Shown here in pieces: positions 25,071 through 36,767 of a stretch of 64,000 bases of DNA. The DNA is from Allorhodopirellula solitaria (GTDB lineage: Bacteria; Planctomycetota; Planctomycetia; Pirellulales; Pirellulaceae): the NCBI RefSeq assembly GCF_007859855.1, contig NZ_SJPK01000002.1, positions 553,003-617,002 on the forward strand. Reading direction: 5' to 3'. The notes under the pieces were generated by a model. It had not been told where the DNA came from. It searched no databases and saw only the letters and a list, made by a program, of their open reading frames with translations. The first letter of the stretch is position 1. Each line of letters opens with the position of its first letter. Position numbers and translations under genes: made by a program.

Positions 25071-26780
25071 ATGGATGCAGTGACAAAAATGACCGAATCG
25101 AATGAGAGAGATTCCGTTTCGGATCGGCCGGAGACGGAGGTCCGCCCGCGGCAGAAACCATTCTTACGTCGAGCGGCGATTTCTGCCATCACCGGGATCC
25201 TGGCGATCGCGGTCGTGCAGTATTTTGCGCCTGACTATGACTACCAGATCGCCTTTATCCTGTGCGTCCTCATTGCGATCATTTCGTTGGGGCTGACGCT
25301 GTTCTTTCTGGAACGCGCCGCCTGGCGGGTCGGCCATCCGTGGATCGTACCACTGGCAACCCTTGCGATCGCGGTGTTATTGGTTTCCTTGGTGCGGATT
25401 CGAACACTTTCAGGCGAGATGATCCCGCAACTGGAGTGGCGGTTTACGTCGCGTGACGTTCCTGAACTGCAGCGATCGGTCGTGCAGTCGCCAGCCATCA
25501 CGGACCAGGCCGATCGCAGCGAGATGGACCCTGCCGCCGCGTCCGATGAACCAACCGGAGATGATGACCTCGCAGGCTGGACACAGTTTCTGGGCGAGCA
25601 CCGGACTGGCATTGTCGCCGATCGCAAGTTTGCGATCCCGCAATCGCCCAGTGACGTCGAGACGCTCTGGAATATCGGCATCGGTGCTGGTTGGTCGTCG
25701 TTCGCGATTTCGGGCGAGTATGCGGTGACGCTCGAACAGCGCGATGAGCGCGAGTGTGTAACTGCATACCGGATATCCGATGGAGAACTGCTGTGGATCG
25801 TTGATCATGAGGCAGTGCACACCCATCCGCTGGGCGAGACCGGGCCACGGTCGACGCCGACGATCGATGACGGCCGTGTATATGCCCAGGGTGCAACAGG
25901 GATGCTGTGGTGCCTCGACCTGGCGAGTGGCGATGTGATCTGGCAAGTGGACCTATTGGAACTGGCCGATTGGGACCAAGCCGAATCCGAGTCCGCGATC
26001 ACTTGGGGACGCAGCGGATCGCCCCTCCTCGTTGATGGGCTGTGCGTCGTCCCGTTCGGGGCGGACTCGGATCGTGATGGCCGGTCGCTCGTCGCGCTCA
26101 GTGCCGAGGATGGTGAAGTCCGGTGGACAGCAGGCGATGATCAAATCAGCTATGCCTCGCCCCAGCTCCTCACGCTGGCGGGCCAGCGACAGATTGTGAT
26201 TGTCAACGAGAAGACTATCTCAGGGCATGCAATCGACTCCGGTGCGCAGCTTTGGCAGACCAAGTGGTCGGGCCAAAGCAACGGGGCTGCGAACTGTTCC
26301 GCAGTCGTCCCCGCCGGTGAGAATCGGTTCTTGATCGGCAAGGGGTATGGCGGAGGCAGCGCCTTGATCGAAGTCCAACGCAGCGAATCCGGGGACGGTT
26401 TTGTCGCTGAGGACGTGTGGCACTCCAGCCGCGTTTTGAAAACGAAATTCAATCACGCAGTGACCCGCGATGGTGTCGCCTACGCGTTGAGCAACGGTGC
26501 TCTGCAAGCGATCGAGTTGGAATCGGGGCGACGACTATGGGAGCAATCCCGGCGCAGTCGATCGGGCCAGGGACAAGTCATTCTGGCCGGAGACACTTTG
26601 ATCGTCCAAGAGGAGATGGGCGATATCTTGCTCGTCGCAGCAGACCCGAGCGAGTATCGCGAACAGCTGCGGTTGCCGGCCCTCGACCACAAGACGTGGA
26701 ACGTGCCGAGCCTCGTGGGCGATGTCTTGTTGATACGTAATTCCGTCCAAGCCATGGCCCTGCAGCTTCCTGCCCAATAA
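25071..26780 (+). CDS. Membrane-anchored PQQ-like beta-propeller protein
   Basis: 569 residues. Three hydrophobic segments lie at about residues 38-55, 60-80 and 88-108, followed by an acidic spacer. From about residue 160 the protein is a seven-to-eight-bladed propeller of the PQQ-binding-like kind: GWTQFLGEHRTGIVADRKF at the start, and blade motifs ISDGELLWIVDHE, LASGDVIWQVDLLE, AEDGEVRWTAGDD, IDSGAQLWQTKW and LESGRRLWEQSRR. Residues for PQQ or metal binding are not obvious, so this is more likely a binding or scaffold protein than a dehydrogenase. ATG 25089 is an alternative start. The deacetylase gene follows 24 bases downstream. Confidence 0.85.
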   Translation: MDAVTKMTESNERDSVSDRPETEVRPRQKPFLRRAAISAITGILAIAVVQYFAPDYDYQIAFILCVLIAIISLGLTLFFLERAAWRVGHPWIVPLATLAIAVLLVSLVRIRTLSGEMIPQLEWRFTSRDVPELQRSVVQSPAITDQADRSEMDPAAASDEPTGDDDLAGWTQFLGEHRTGIVADRKFAIPQSPSDVETLWNIGIGAGWSSFAISGEYAVTLEQRDERECVTAYRISDGELLWIVDHEAVHTHPLGETGPRSTPTIDDGRVYAQGATGMLWCLDLASGDVIWQVDLLELADWDQAESESAITWGRSGSPLLVDGLCVVPFGADSDRDGRSLVALSAEDGEVRWTAGDDQISYASPQLLTLAGQRQIVIVNEKTISGHAIDSGAQLWQTKWSGQSNGAANCSAVVPAGENRFLIGKGYGGGSALIEVQRSESGDGFVAEDVWHSSRVLKTKFNHAVTRDGVAYALSNGALQAIELESGRRLWEQSRRSRSGQGQVILAGDTLIVQEEMGDILLVAADPSEYREQLRLPALDHKTWNVPSLVGDVLLIRNSVQAMALQLPAQ

Positions 26781-26804
26781 CTTTCCCAGCCCCTGAAAAG
26801 CGTA

Positions 26805-27545
26805 ATGATCAACACTCTCACGCCGAGCGAATTTCCCAACCCCGACGAGATCGAGCCACTGGATTTTCTCGTCGTTGCGCCGCATCCCGACGATGCCGAA
26901 CTCGGGATGGGTGGCACGATCATGCGGATGATCGATCAGGGCATGCGAGTGGGCGTGCTCGACCTCACATCGGGTGAGCCGACACCCTATGGCAGCATGG
27001 AGACTCGCATTCGCGAAACGGCTGCTGCCACTTCGGTGATGAAGTTAACGTGGCGTGGCAACGCGGGGCTGGTCAACCGCGGACTCGAAAACACGCTCGA
27101 AGCCCGAGAGCGGATCGCCAGCTACGTGCGCTGCCTCCGCCCACGCTGGTTGTTCGCTCCCTACTACCATGACGCGCACCCCGACCACATCGCAGCGACC
27201 GCACTCACCGAAGCGGCTCGGTTTCATGCGAAGTTAAGCAAAACGGATATGCCGGGGCCGCGACATCATCCCGAGCGGCTGTACTACTATTTCTGCATCC
27301 ACTTGCGGCTCGCCGTCGAACCCGCGTGGATTGTCGATATCACTGAACAGTGGGAACGCAAGATGGAGGCTGTCCGCGCCTTTGACAGCCAGATGGTGAC
27401 CGGGCGTCCGACCGCACCGCCGACACTGCTCGACCGCATTCGGCATGAGGGCGAGCACTGGGGCCGGATAATCAATCGGCGCTACGGCGAGCCCTTTGCC
27501 ACCAAAGAACCGCTCGCCTTGAACAGCCTCCGCGACCTAATCTAA
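26805..27545 (+). CDS. bshB1: PIG-L family deacetylase, bacillithiol BshB1-like
   Basis: Zinc-dependent de-N-acetylase; BshB1 removes the acetyl group from GlcNAc-malate in bacillithiol synthesis. 246 residues, the usual size. The zinc/catalytic motif LVVAPHPDDAELGMGGTI and the second motif DAHPDHIAA are intact, and LTSGEPTPYGSMETRIRETA, APYYHDAHPD and RAFDSQM match the BshB1 branch. Other PIG-L enzymes (for example on other GlcNAc conjugates) cannot be excluded because bshA and bshC are not in the window. It lies 24 bases behind the PQQ-propeller gene, likely co-transcribed. Confidence 0.8.
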   Translation: MINTLTPSEFPNPDEIEPLDFLVVAPHPDDAELGMGGTIMRMIDQGMRVGVLDLTSGEPTPYGSMETRIRETAAATSVMKLTWRGNAGLVNRGLENTLEARERIASYVRCLRPRWLFAPYYHDAHPDHIAATALTEAARFHAKLSKTDMPGPRHHPERLYYYFCIHLRLAVEPAWIVDITEQWERKMEAVRAFDSQMVTGRPTAPPTLLDRIRHEGEHWGRIINRRYGEPFATKEPLALNSLRDLI

Positions 27546-27673
27546 ACGTTCCCTCCAATGGCCGAGGTCGCTGATACTCGGACCAGCCCGTGCTCCACAA
27601 CTCGGACAGCCGCGCCTGCTCATGCAGGCAATGAACTCTCGTTTTTCGCCCCCTCTACCTGAGACTGACTCCT

Positions 27674-28465
27674 ATGAAATCGCTTCGTTTTTCGCTGGCA
27701 ATCGTTGTCGCGGCCATCGCGACTGTGACTCCGCTGACCCTTCAAGCCGAGGATGCATCGCCGGCCCACCGGGTCGTGTCGTACAACATCAAACACGGGC
27801 TCGGAAACGACGGCAAACTGGATTTGGCACGTACGGCAGAAGTCATTCGTAAACTGCAGCCCGACCTGGTCGCTCTGCAAGAAGTCGACAGGGGCACGCA
27901 GCGTAGCGAGGGAGTTGATCAACCCGCGGATCTGGCAAAGCGATTAGGCATGCAGAGCGCATTTGGGGCATTCATGGATTACGACGGTGGTCAGTATGGA
28001 CTCGCCGTGTTGAGCCGGTATCCGATTGTGAAGACCGACGTCGTGCGGCTGCCACAAGGCAATGAGCCTCGTGTAGCGTTAGCCGTTGAGGTGGAGCTGC
28101 CCAATGGCGACGCGTTGACGGTGGTCGACGTGCATTTCGATTGGGTCAAAGACGATAGCTTTCGATTGTCGCAAGCTCAGAAGCTGAGCGAGTACCTGGA
28201 CTCCTTGACGACGTCCTATGTCCTCATGGGCGACTTCAATGATCGGCCACAATCTGCCACCGTCCAACTATTCCGCGATCGCGCACTCGAAGCCCAAAAA
28301 CCCGCCGATGATCATCTGACGTTTTCATCGAACAAACCCTCGATTGAAATTGATTTCATCTTTGCCGCCCCGAAATCCAAATGGAAATTTGAGAACGTCG
28401 ACGTGATCGATGAGCCAGTCGCCTCGGACCATCGCCCGATCGTGGCAGAACTGCAATCGCGTTGA
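27674..28465 (+). CDS. Secreted endonuclease/exonuclease/phosphatase-family hydrolase
   Basis: 263 residues with a signal peptide (MKSLRFSLAIVVAAIATVTP). EEP-fold motifs follow in order: RVVSYNIKHGLG (Asn), LVALQEVDRGT (metal-binding Glu), VVDVHFDW, LMGDFNDRPQS (Asp/Asn), and EIDFIFAAP...SDHRPIVAEL (catalytic His). It cleaves phosphoester bonds, but whether in nucleic acid, lipid or sugar phosphates is not determinable; an exported enzyme without accessory domains fits nutrient phosphate recovery. ATG at 27674 is the only start giving the signal peptide. Confidence 0.88.
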   Translation: MKSLRFSLAIVVAAIATVTPLTLQAEDASPAHRVVSYNIKHGLGNDGKLDLARTAEVIRKLQPDLVALQEVDRGTQRSEGVDQPADLAKRLGMQSAFGAFMDYDGGQYGLAVLSRYPIVKTDVVRLPQGNEPRVALAVEVELPNGDALTVVDVHFDWVKDDSFRLSQAQKLSEYLDSLTTSYVLMGDFNDRPQSATVQLFRDRALEAQKPADDHLTFSSNKPSIEIDFIFAAPKSKWKFENVDVIDEPVASDHRPIVAELQSR

Positions 28466-28479
28466 AACGCCCGCCGGGC

Positions 28480-28640
28480 TGTAGGGAATTTTGAGGTATT
28501 CGTCGTCGGTGGTTGACACCACCGGCAATGGGTGTGCCGCCCGCTGGGCTGCGGGGTTTTGGGCGAATAGTGCTCTTCAGGCCGGAGGCCGACACATCCC
28601 CTGCCGGTGGTGTCAGCCTTTGATTCAGGCGCAGGTCCCT
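28480..28640. repeat. Intergenic palindromic DNA with GGTGG arms
   Basis: Between the EEP gene and the aldo/keto reductase. Holds GGTGGTTGACACCACC as a tight palindrome (near 28508-28523), repeated CGCCCGCtGGGCTG-type blocks and, at the far end, GCCGGTGGTGTCAGCC. REP-like; no coding evidence in the 274-base gap. Confidence 0.5.
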
Positions 28641-28739
28641 GGATTGCTCGCACTTCACAGAGGACTGTGCCGGTTGGGCGGCAATTGTTAGTTTAGTGGT
28701 TTCGGCTCGTTTCCGTCCCAATTGCTAGTACTGACTGCC

Positions 28740-29765
28740 ATGGCATCCGTTTCTTTGAAAAATTCGCTCCCTCAAAATACGCTGGGCCGAGATGGGTTCC
28801 CGGTCTCGGTGCTTGGATTCGGTGGCTGGGCGCTGGGCGGCCAGTGGGGTGTTCAAGACGATTCCGAATCGGTTGCTGCGTTGGAAAAAGCGATCGAATC
28901 GGGCGTCAACTTTATCGACACCGCGCCGGGCTACGGCGATGGTCGCAGTGAGAATGTGATTGGCACGATGTTGGCCGACTTGCCCGCAGCGGTCCGGGAA
29001 ACGATTCACGTGGCGACGAAAACACCACCGAGTGCGGGGCCGTGGCCACCGAGCCCCTACTGTCGCTGGCAAGATCGCTATTCGGCGGCCTACATCCGGG
29101 CCAACGTCGAAGAACGTCTGCGGAATTTGAAGACCGATTGTCTTGATCTGTTGCAGCTACATACCTGGACACGGGCTTGGAACGACGACCCGCAGCCCTT
29201 GCTCGTCCTGCAGAAGCTTCGCGAAGAGGGGAAGATTCGCAAAATCGGGATCTGCACCCCCGAGCAGGACCAAAACTGTGTCGTGCAGCTGATGCGAGAT
29301 GGCTTGGTCGATGTCGTCCAGATCATCTTCAATTTGTTTGAGCAGGAGCCTGCCGCTCAATTGCTGCCGGTTGCCGCCGAGACAGGGACGGGCGTGATCG
29401 TGCGGGTGTCGCTCGATGAGGGTGGATTGACGGGGAAATATGCGGCCGATCACGAGTTTCCTGCCGACGATTTTCGCAGTACCTACTTTGGCGGCGATCG
29501 GATGCAGCGGACGGCGGCTCGGGTCAAGGAAATTGCTGCCGATCTCGAGGAACTCGGTGTGGCCGAGGATTACTCTCTGCCCGCAGCGGCGATCAAGTTC
29601 GCGGGGTCGCATGAAGCCGTTAGTACCGTGATTGTGGGGATGCGGAACCCACGCCAGGCGGCGGATAACGTGGCCTCGGTGGGGTTGCCCAATTTCACAC
29701 CGCAGGCATTGCAACGGTTGCGACGGCACCAGTGGTTGCGAGGTGTGTGGTATGGGGGACAATGA
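28740..29765 (+). CDS. Aldo/keto reductase
   Basis: NAD(P)H-dependent oxidoreductase with a TIM barrel, 341 residues from the ATG at 28740 (a TTG 18 bases upstream is also in frame). Key residues: NFIDTAPGYGDGRSE (Asp and Tyr of the tetrad), VATKTPP (Lys), and LLQLHTW (His). The coenzyme region IVGMRNPRQAADNVAS is present near the C-terminus. Substrate not predictable. It lies 39 bases upstream of pyrG on the same strand, but no functional link is obvious. Confidence 0.9.
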   Translation: MASVSLKNSLPQNTLGRDGFPVSVLGFGGWALGGQWGVQDDSESVAALEKAIESGVNFIDTAPGYGDGRSENVIGTMLADLPAAVRETIHVATKTPPSAGPWPPSPYCRWQDRYSAAYIRANVEERLRNLKTDCLDLLQLHTWTRAWNDDPQPLLVLQKLREEGKIRKIGICTPEQDQNCVVQLMRDGLVDVVQIIFNLFEQEPAAQLLPVAAETGTGVIVRVSLDEGGLTGKYAADHEFPADDFRSTYFGGDRMQRTAARVKEIAADLEELGVAEDYSLPAAAIKFAGSHEAVSTVIVGMRNPRQAADNVASVGLPNFTPQALQRLRRHQWLRGVWYGGQ

Positions 29766-31454
<1,689 letters not shown>

Positions 31455-31455
31455 G

Positions 31456-31962
31456 ATGACGGACGAATCCTCCCCTAGGGACAACAAACAAGAGCCTGAA
31501 TCCGCACCGAAGATCATTGTGGATTCGGACTGGAAAGAGCAAGTCGAGAAAGAGAAAGCAGCGGCTGCCGAGGCAGCAGCTGCGCCGGAGATCGAGGCCG
31601 CAACAACCCCGGCCGATGAAACCGCTGACGCCAGCGATGAAACTGGCACGGGCGGAGCGGCAGACGACGTTGCTGTTGGTGAGGCCACCGAGGCCGGTGC
31701 TGCAGGGCAACGGGCGATGCCAGAGCCGAGTTTCGAGGTCTTGGTGTCGATGCTCTTCACGCAAGCGATTAGCGCCTTGGGGCAAATGCCCAATCCGATC
31801 GATGGCAAGACCAGCGTGGACAAGGCGATGGCCAAGCACAGCATCGACATGCTCGAAATGCTCGACGGGAAAACCAAGGGCAACCTCAGCGACGATGAAT
31901 CCCAGATGCTCAGCGAAGCCCTGCACGCGTTGCGGATGGCCTATGTCGGCGTGCGTGGATAG
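31456..31962 (+). CDS. DUF1844 protein
   Basis: 168 residues. The N-terminal half is disordered and rich in Ala, Glu, Thr and Asp (residues 25-85). The C-terminal ~80 residues form the DUF1844 helical domain: FEVLVSMLFTQAISALGQMP, then ..HSIDMLEMLDGKTKGNL and SDDESQMLSEALHALRMAYV. Function unknown; the family is widespread in planctomycetes, acidobacteria and delta-proteobacteria. The start is ATG 31456, one base after the pyrG stop; the longer frame upstream lies entirely inside pyrG and is not used. Confidence 0.85.
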   Translation: MTDESSPRDNKQEPESAPKIIVDSDWKEQVEKEKAAAAEAAAAPEIEAATTPADETADASDETGTGGAADDVAVGEATEAGAAGQRAMPEPSFEVLVSMLFTQAISALGQMPNPIDGKTSVDKAMAKHSIDMLEMLDGKTKGNLSDDESQMLSEALHALRMAYVGVRG

Positions 31963-32050
31963 CGATTCGCTGGGACTACGCCACCTTGATTAGAAAACAC
32001 AGCAATCGTTGCGAATTCCTTCGAAATCTCTCAACCGGTGCCAACCTAGC

Positions 32051-35000
32051 ATGAGCCGATCCTGTCCAATTCTGCTCGTCATTTTAATTCTCGCCTCGTT
32101 CGCGACGGCGATCGAAGTCGGGGCTCAGGACAGAGGAGATTCCGAGTCGGATGCGGCGGCGGTGGCGATCTACGCCGACGCTGCCAACTTTCAAACCAAC
32201 GGTGTGACGGAGTTGGCGATCGACAGCTGGAAGGAGTTTCTGAAGAAATTTCCTCAGCACTCACTCGCCCCCAAGGCGGCTCACTACCTCGGTGTGTGCT
32301 ACATGAGCACCGATCCGCCAGACCTCACCGATGCTGCAAACGCATTTCGGGTCGCTCTCCAAACCGAAAAGTACGAACTGCGTCAAGAAAGTTTGTCCAA
32401 TCGAGCTTGGTGTCTCTACGCCGAAGCGACGCAAGGCAATACACCGGACAGGGAACTGCTCGGTGAGTCACTGAAGACATATCAGCAACTGTTAGAGGAA
32501 TCCCCGGACTCGAAGTATCGCGACCGAGCCTTCTTTTATAGTGGTGAGGTCGCCTACACGATGGGCAATTTGAAACAGGCGATCGGGTATTATCGCCAAC
32601 TGCTACAGATGGACGGTGCCGAGAAATCGTCGCTGCATTGCGATTCGCTCTACGCACTCGGCGTGGCGCAGGAGGAGGCTGGCGAGAACGACGCCGCCGC
32701 CAAGTCCTACCAACAGCTCTTGCAGGCCTGCGCCGATTCGGATTTCGTCGTCGATGTGCAGTTGCGGCTCGCTGATTTGAAAATCCTCCACCAGCAATTC
32801 CGTGACGCTATCCCGCTATTGCAAACGGTAATCGATGAGTCGGATGGGCTATCGATCGACGACGATAAAGCTTTGGCGATGTTCCGCCTGGCTTTCTGCG
32901 AAGCGCGGCTGAGCAAACCGAACGAGGCGGCCCAGGGCTACGAGCGATTGATCGAGACATTTCCCACGTCACGCTTCGTGCCAGCATCGAGGCTCGCGGC
33001 GGCCCAGTCTTACTACCAGGCGGGGCAGAGCGACCGGGCGGCCGAGAAGTTTCGCGCTGTGCTCGAAGGTGACGATCGTGTTGCCTCGACCGAAGCGGCT
33101 CACTGGCTGGTGCGTATCGCGTTATCCAAGGTCTCACGATCAAGTGCTGGTTCGTCTGAGGCGCAAGCGGCGGCAGAGTCCGCGTTTGAAATCGCGTCGC
33201 AGCAGTTGGCACGAGGCACGGAGGGAGAGTACGCCGTCGCGCTGCAGCTCGATGCAGCGGAAGCTCTTTCGTATCAGCAAGACAAGCTCGACGAGGCGCT
33301 CTCGTCGTTCGAGGCCGTGGCCAGTGATCATTCCGAATCGCCTCTGGCTCCTCGGGCGGTCTACAACGCCGCCTACACGGCGCTGCAGTTAGGCCGTCAC
33401 GACCGCGCCCTGGAGCTGGCAAGTGATTTTGCGGATCGCTACGCGAGCAATCCTCTGGCACCCGACGCCGCGTTCATTGGGGCCGAAGCCAATCTGCTCT
33501 CGGGAAAACCCACTGCAGCGGTCGATGCCTATCGCGAGTTGATCGAGAACCCAGTCTACCGAGAAAATCGCCAAAGGGCGCAGTGGATAATGCGCAGCGC
33601 CATCGCGCTGCAAGCCGCCGACGAGCCGGCGAAGGCCGCCGAGATGATCCAACAGAATCTCGCTGAGTTTGAAGAGCCATCGGAGAAAGCCGATGCCCTG
33701 ATGTTGGCTGGGCAAGCCGAGTTGAAGACAGGCGACGCAGCGGCGGCGGCGATATCGTTTCAAGCCAGCCGTGATGCGAGCCCCGATGGTGCGCAAGGCG
33801 ACGAGGCGCTGCTCTTGTCGGGGAAAGCCGAAATGGCAGCGGGCAACCGCGAAGCCGCCACGAAGAAGTGGCGTGAACTGATCAGCACCGCTCCGGAAAC
33901 CCAGTCAGCCGATCAGGCACGCTACCAGTTGGGGCAACTCGCTAGCGGTGAGGAGAATTATAAAGCCGCGATCAAGCAGTTTGATCCTGTCATCGAGTCT
34001 GGTCGTGATCCGGCCCTGCGACCCTTTGCTCTCTATGGCAAGGGTTGGGCCCAAATGTCCTTGCACGAGCATGCCCAGGCGGCCGAAACGCTCAGCCGAG
34101 TGATCGATGACTTTCCCCAGCACCCGATTTTCGATGACGCGTTGTTAGCCCGCGGCATCACCTATCGGAGCCTCGAGCGGTATGACCAGGCAGCCAGTGA
34201 TCTCAAACGCTTTCTCGCAACCATGCCCGAGGGCGAGCGACTCGGCCATGCCCTGTATGAGCTCGCACTCGTCCAGCAAAACCAAAACCTCCCTGGGCCG
34301 GCCGCCGCCAGTCTGCGGCGGATCGTGGAGGAAGTCCCCGCCTATCCTGAGATGGGCAACGTGATCTATGAACTCGGTTGGTCGCTCAAAGAAGCCGGTG
34401 AAGCCGATGCTGCGATGGAACAGTTCGAGGATCTGATCGCAAGCTATCCTGACAATCCAATGATCAGCGAAGCGGCGTACTTCCTCGGTCAACGACAATA
34501 CGGCGAAGAACAATGGCAGGCTGCGGCGAAGTCTTTTGCAATTGCCGCTGGTCCGGAATCGCAAGCAGCCACGAGCGACAACGAGCTGCTTGAGAAATCC
34601 CTGTACCGCATGGGGTGGTCTCTCTTCAAGTCAGGTGACTATCCCGGCGCCGAAGCCGCCTTTGTCCGGCAGTATCGCAGCGCCTCCGATGGGCCGTTGA
34701 TTCTCGACGCGATGATGATGGTTGGGGAGTCGCGGTTTAAGCAGAATCAGTTTGAAGAGGCTTTGAAGGCTTACACCAAAGCGCGTGAGAAAATCGTCGC
34801 CGACGATGATACTTCGAAGACAGTACGCGACGAAGCTGAGCGGCAGGTGCGGGAACTCACACTCCTGCACGGTGGTCAGAGTGCCGCTCAGATCGAGGAT
34901 TGGCAAGCCGCGATCCAATGGTATGACGAGCTGCGGGAACGATTCCCGGCAACGACCTATCTCTCACAGGTGTTCTATGAGACCGGTTTTGCCTATCAGC

Positions 35001-35386
35001 AAACGGGCCAGGACGAGCGGGCCTTGCAGCTCTATGGCGAAGTCGCTGATAACTACCGCAACGCCGTGGCGGCGCGGGCCCGGTTCATGATGGGAGAGAT
35101 CTATTTTGCCCAAAAGGAATACGCCAAGGCAATTCCCGAATTCCAACGCGTGATGTACGGTTTTGGAGCGGAACAGGCACCCGCGGAGATTAAAAACTGG
35201 CAAGGCAAGAGCGCTTTCGAAGCTGGCCGATGCGCCGAGTCATTGTTCGATATTGCCAAGACCGGTTCTGCGAAATCAAAAGCACGCGGTTTTGCCACCC
35301 GATTTTACCAATATGTCATCGACAAACATGCGGACCATGAGTTGGCGGTTCAAGCAAAGGAGCGGTTGCAAGCGATCCGAGGCTGA
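32051..35386 (+). CDS. Very large exported TPR protein of the ExbB/ExbD cluster
   Basis: 1111 residues. Signal peptide MSRSCPILLVILILASFATA, so the protein is periplasmic or outer-membrane facing; the ATG at 32051 is chosen for it. The rest is almost continuous tetratricopeptide helices of the YbgF/BamD type, for example AIDSWKEFLKKFPQHSLAPK, AAQGYERLIETFPTSRFVPA, AAETLSRVIDDFPQHPIFDD, AMEQFEDLIASYPDNPMISE and AIPEFQRVMYG; I estimate at least 20 repeats. Such proteins bind partners, often in Tol-Pal or outer-membrane assembly. The ExbB gene starts 206 bases downstream, followed by ExbD and a TonB-shaped protein, so it is likely their periplasmic partner. No enzymatic motif. Confidence 0.88.
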   Translation: MSRSCPILLVILILASFATAIEVGAQDRGDSESDAAAVAIYADAANFQTNGVTELAIDSWKEFLKKFPQHSLAPKAAHYLGVCYMSTDPPDLTDAANAFRVALQTEKYELRQESLSNRAWCLYAEATQGNTPDRELLGESLKTYQQLLEESPDSKYRDRAFFYSGEVAYTMGNLKQAIGYYRQLLQMDGAEKSSLHCDSLYALGVAQEEAGENDAAAKSYQQLLQACADSDFVVDVQLRLADLKILHQQFRDAIPLLQTVIDESDGLSIDDDKALAMFRLAFCEARLSKPNEAAQGYERLIETFPTSRFVPASRLAAAQSYYQAGQSDRAAEKFRAVLEGDDRVASTEAAHWLVRIALSKVSRSSAGSSEAQAAAESAFEIASQQLARGTEGEYAVALQLDAAEALSYQQDKLDEALSSFEAVASDHSESPLAPRAVYNAAYTALQLGRHDRALELASDFADRYASNPLAPDAAFIGAEANLLSGKPTAAVDAYRELIENPVYRENRQRAQWIMRSAIALQAADEPAKAAEMIQQNLAEFEEPSEKADALMLAGQAELKTGDAAAAAISFQASRDASPDGAQGDEALLLSGKAEMAAGNREAATKKWRELISTAPETQSADQARYQLGQLASGEENYKAAIKQFDPVIESGRDPALRPFALYGKGWAQMSLHEHAQAAETLSRVIDDFPQHPIFDDALLARGITYRSLERYDQAASDLKRFLATMPEGERLGHALYELALVQQNQNLPGPAAASLRRIVEEVPAYPEMGNVIYELGWSLKEAGEADAAMEQFEDLIASYPDNPMISEAAYFLGQRQYGEEQWQAAAKSFAIAAGPESQAATSDNELLEKSLYRMGWSLFKSGDYPGAEAAFVRQYRSASDGPLILDAMMMVGESRFKQNQFEEALKAYTKAREKIVADDDTSKTVRDEAERQVRELTLLHGGQSAAQIEDWQAAIQWYDELRERFPATTYLSQVFYETGFAYQQTGQDERALQLYGEVADNYRNAVAARARFMMGEIYFAQKEYAKAIPEFQRVMYGFGAEQAPAEIKNWQGKSAFEAGRCAESLFDIAKTGSAKSKARGFATRFYQYVIDKHADHELAVQAKERLQAIRG

Positions 35387-35592
35387 TCCATTCCTCAGCA
35401 TAGGCTCGATGAAGTTTTGCGTGAAAATAGAGGCTTTGGGGTGACTGGCGGCATTGGCTCGGTGAAAACTTTCGAACCGATCGAGAGGTTTCGCGTCGCT
35501 GTCGCTTGACCGCGCCCCGTTCGACAGTTTGGCCTGTCCGTTGTTAAAATTGACTCCTCCAACGATCCCGCGTCGCAACTGAAAGTTCGAGT

Positions 35593-36615
35593 ATGCGTTT
35601 CTCTCCGCTCAACGACAGCCCCGTTCGGCGATTCTCTGTCGCCCGAGGCTGGACCCACGTGCTCACCCTGGCTTGGGTCGGATGGATCGTCGCCGCCTCA
35701 TCGCTTCCTCTGTTGCATCTGACCACAGCATCGGCACAATCGGCGAGCGTTGAGAATGGGCCGGAGATGATCGACTCTGCGGAGATTGAATCGATTATCA
35801 ATGAAGTACCCGAGCCGGTGGCGGGTGACGGGGAAGGACCGTCGGGAATCGATTTGTACTCACTGATCTCGCGAGGTGGTTGGTTCATGGCCCCGATCGG
35901 GTTAATGAGCATGCTGGTCGTGACCCTGGCTGTGGAGCGAACGCTATCACTGCGAACGAGCAAGATCATACCGAAGTCGATGTCCAGACAACTCGCCGAT
36001 CTCGCTCTGACGCCAGATCAATTTTCCCCACCAGTGGCCTGGGGGATCTGTCACCAGAATCGTTCCCCTGCGGCGCGTGTGGTGATGTCCATGTTGATGC
36101 GCACCGGTCAACCGCTCGGTGATATCGAGCGAACTGCCAACGAGACGATCCAGCGTGAAGCGGATCGATACGCCGCGCCCGTGCGATGGCTCACACTGGC
36201 TGCTGCGGCGACCCCATTAATGGGTTTGCTCGGGACGGTGTGGGGGATGATTGTGGCCTTTCACGAGTCGAGCAATCTGACGGCCGATCGCAGCCGTAGT
36301 GAGCAGTTGTCCGAGGGCATCTACACAGCCCTGGTAACGACGCTGGCAGGGCTGATCGTTGCGATTCCCGCCGCCATTCTCGCGCAGTATTTAGAGAACC
36401 GAATCGTTAAGCTCTTTCACCGAATCGAAGAACTGGCTTTTGGGATCGCCCCCGGATTGGCGAGATTTACTGGCCGGTCGCGACTGGATTACGACGGGCA
36501 CCTGCGTGCGATCGAAGGGGCGCCACCGCCCGTCCAATCCAACGAACCCGCGCAGCAAAAATCACGGGGCAGGGGAAACATTCCCACCCCGCCACCCGTC
36601 GCCTCTCCCTCCTAG
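35593..36615 (+). CDS. MotA/TolQ/ExbB proton channel protein
   Basis: 340 residues. Unlike E. coli ExbB it begins with a long N-terminal region containing a signal-like hydrophobic stretch (about 24-48) and an acidic extracytoplasmic segment (about 50-95). The conserved core has three helices: GGWFMAPIGLMSMLVVTLAV (about 96-115), WLTLAAAATPLMGLLGTVWG (about 196-215), and YTALVTTLAGLIVAIPAAIL (about 238-257). These are the TolQ/ExbB signature helices forming the stator pentamer that conducts protons. The C-terminus is Pro/Gln-rich. Second gene of the TPR - exbB - exbD - toroid cluster. Confidence 0.93.
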   Translation: MRFSPLNDSPVRRFSVARGWTHVLTLAWVGWIVAASSLPLLHLTTASAQSASVENGPEMIDSAEIESIINEVPEPVAGDGEGPSGIDLYSLISRGGWFMAPIGLMSMLVVTLAVERTLSLRTSKIIPKSMSRQLADLALTPDQFSPPVAWGICHQNRSPAARVVMSMLMRTGQPLGDIERTANETIQREADRYAAPVRWLTLAAAATPLMGLLGTVWGMIVAFHESSNLTADRSRSEQLSEGIYTALVTTLAGLIVAIPAAILAQYLENRIVKLFHRIEELAFGIAPGLARFTGRSRLDYDGHLRAIEGAPPPVQSNEPAQQKSRGRGNIPTPPPVASPS

Positions 36616-36767
36616 GTGCCGCGTCACCAATCAATGTTTCGTAATGGATCTTGGGAAAGATCCTCCTCAACACAGACCTTTCATCAGATCCACTCCCTCA
36701 AAAGATATTCTCTCGAGTCCTGGGAATGGGGCAGGCCTCGTTCTCGAAGGTTCTTAGGTACCAGCCG

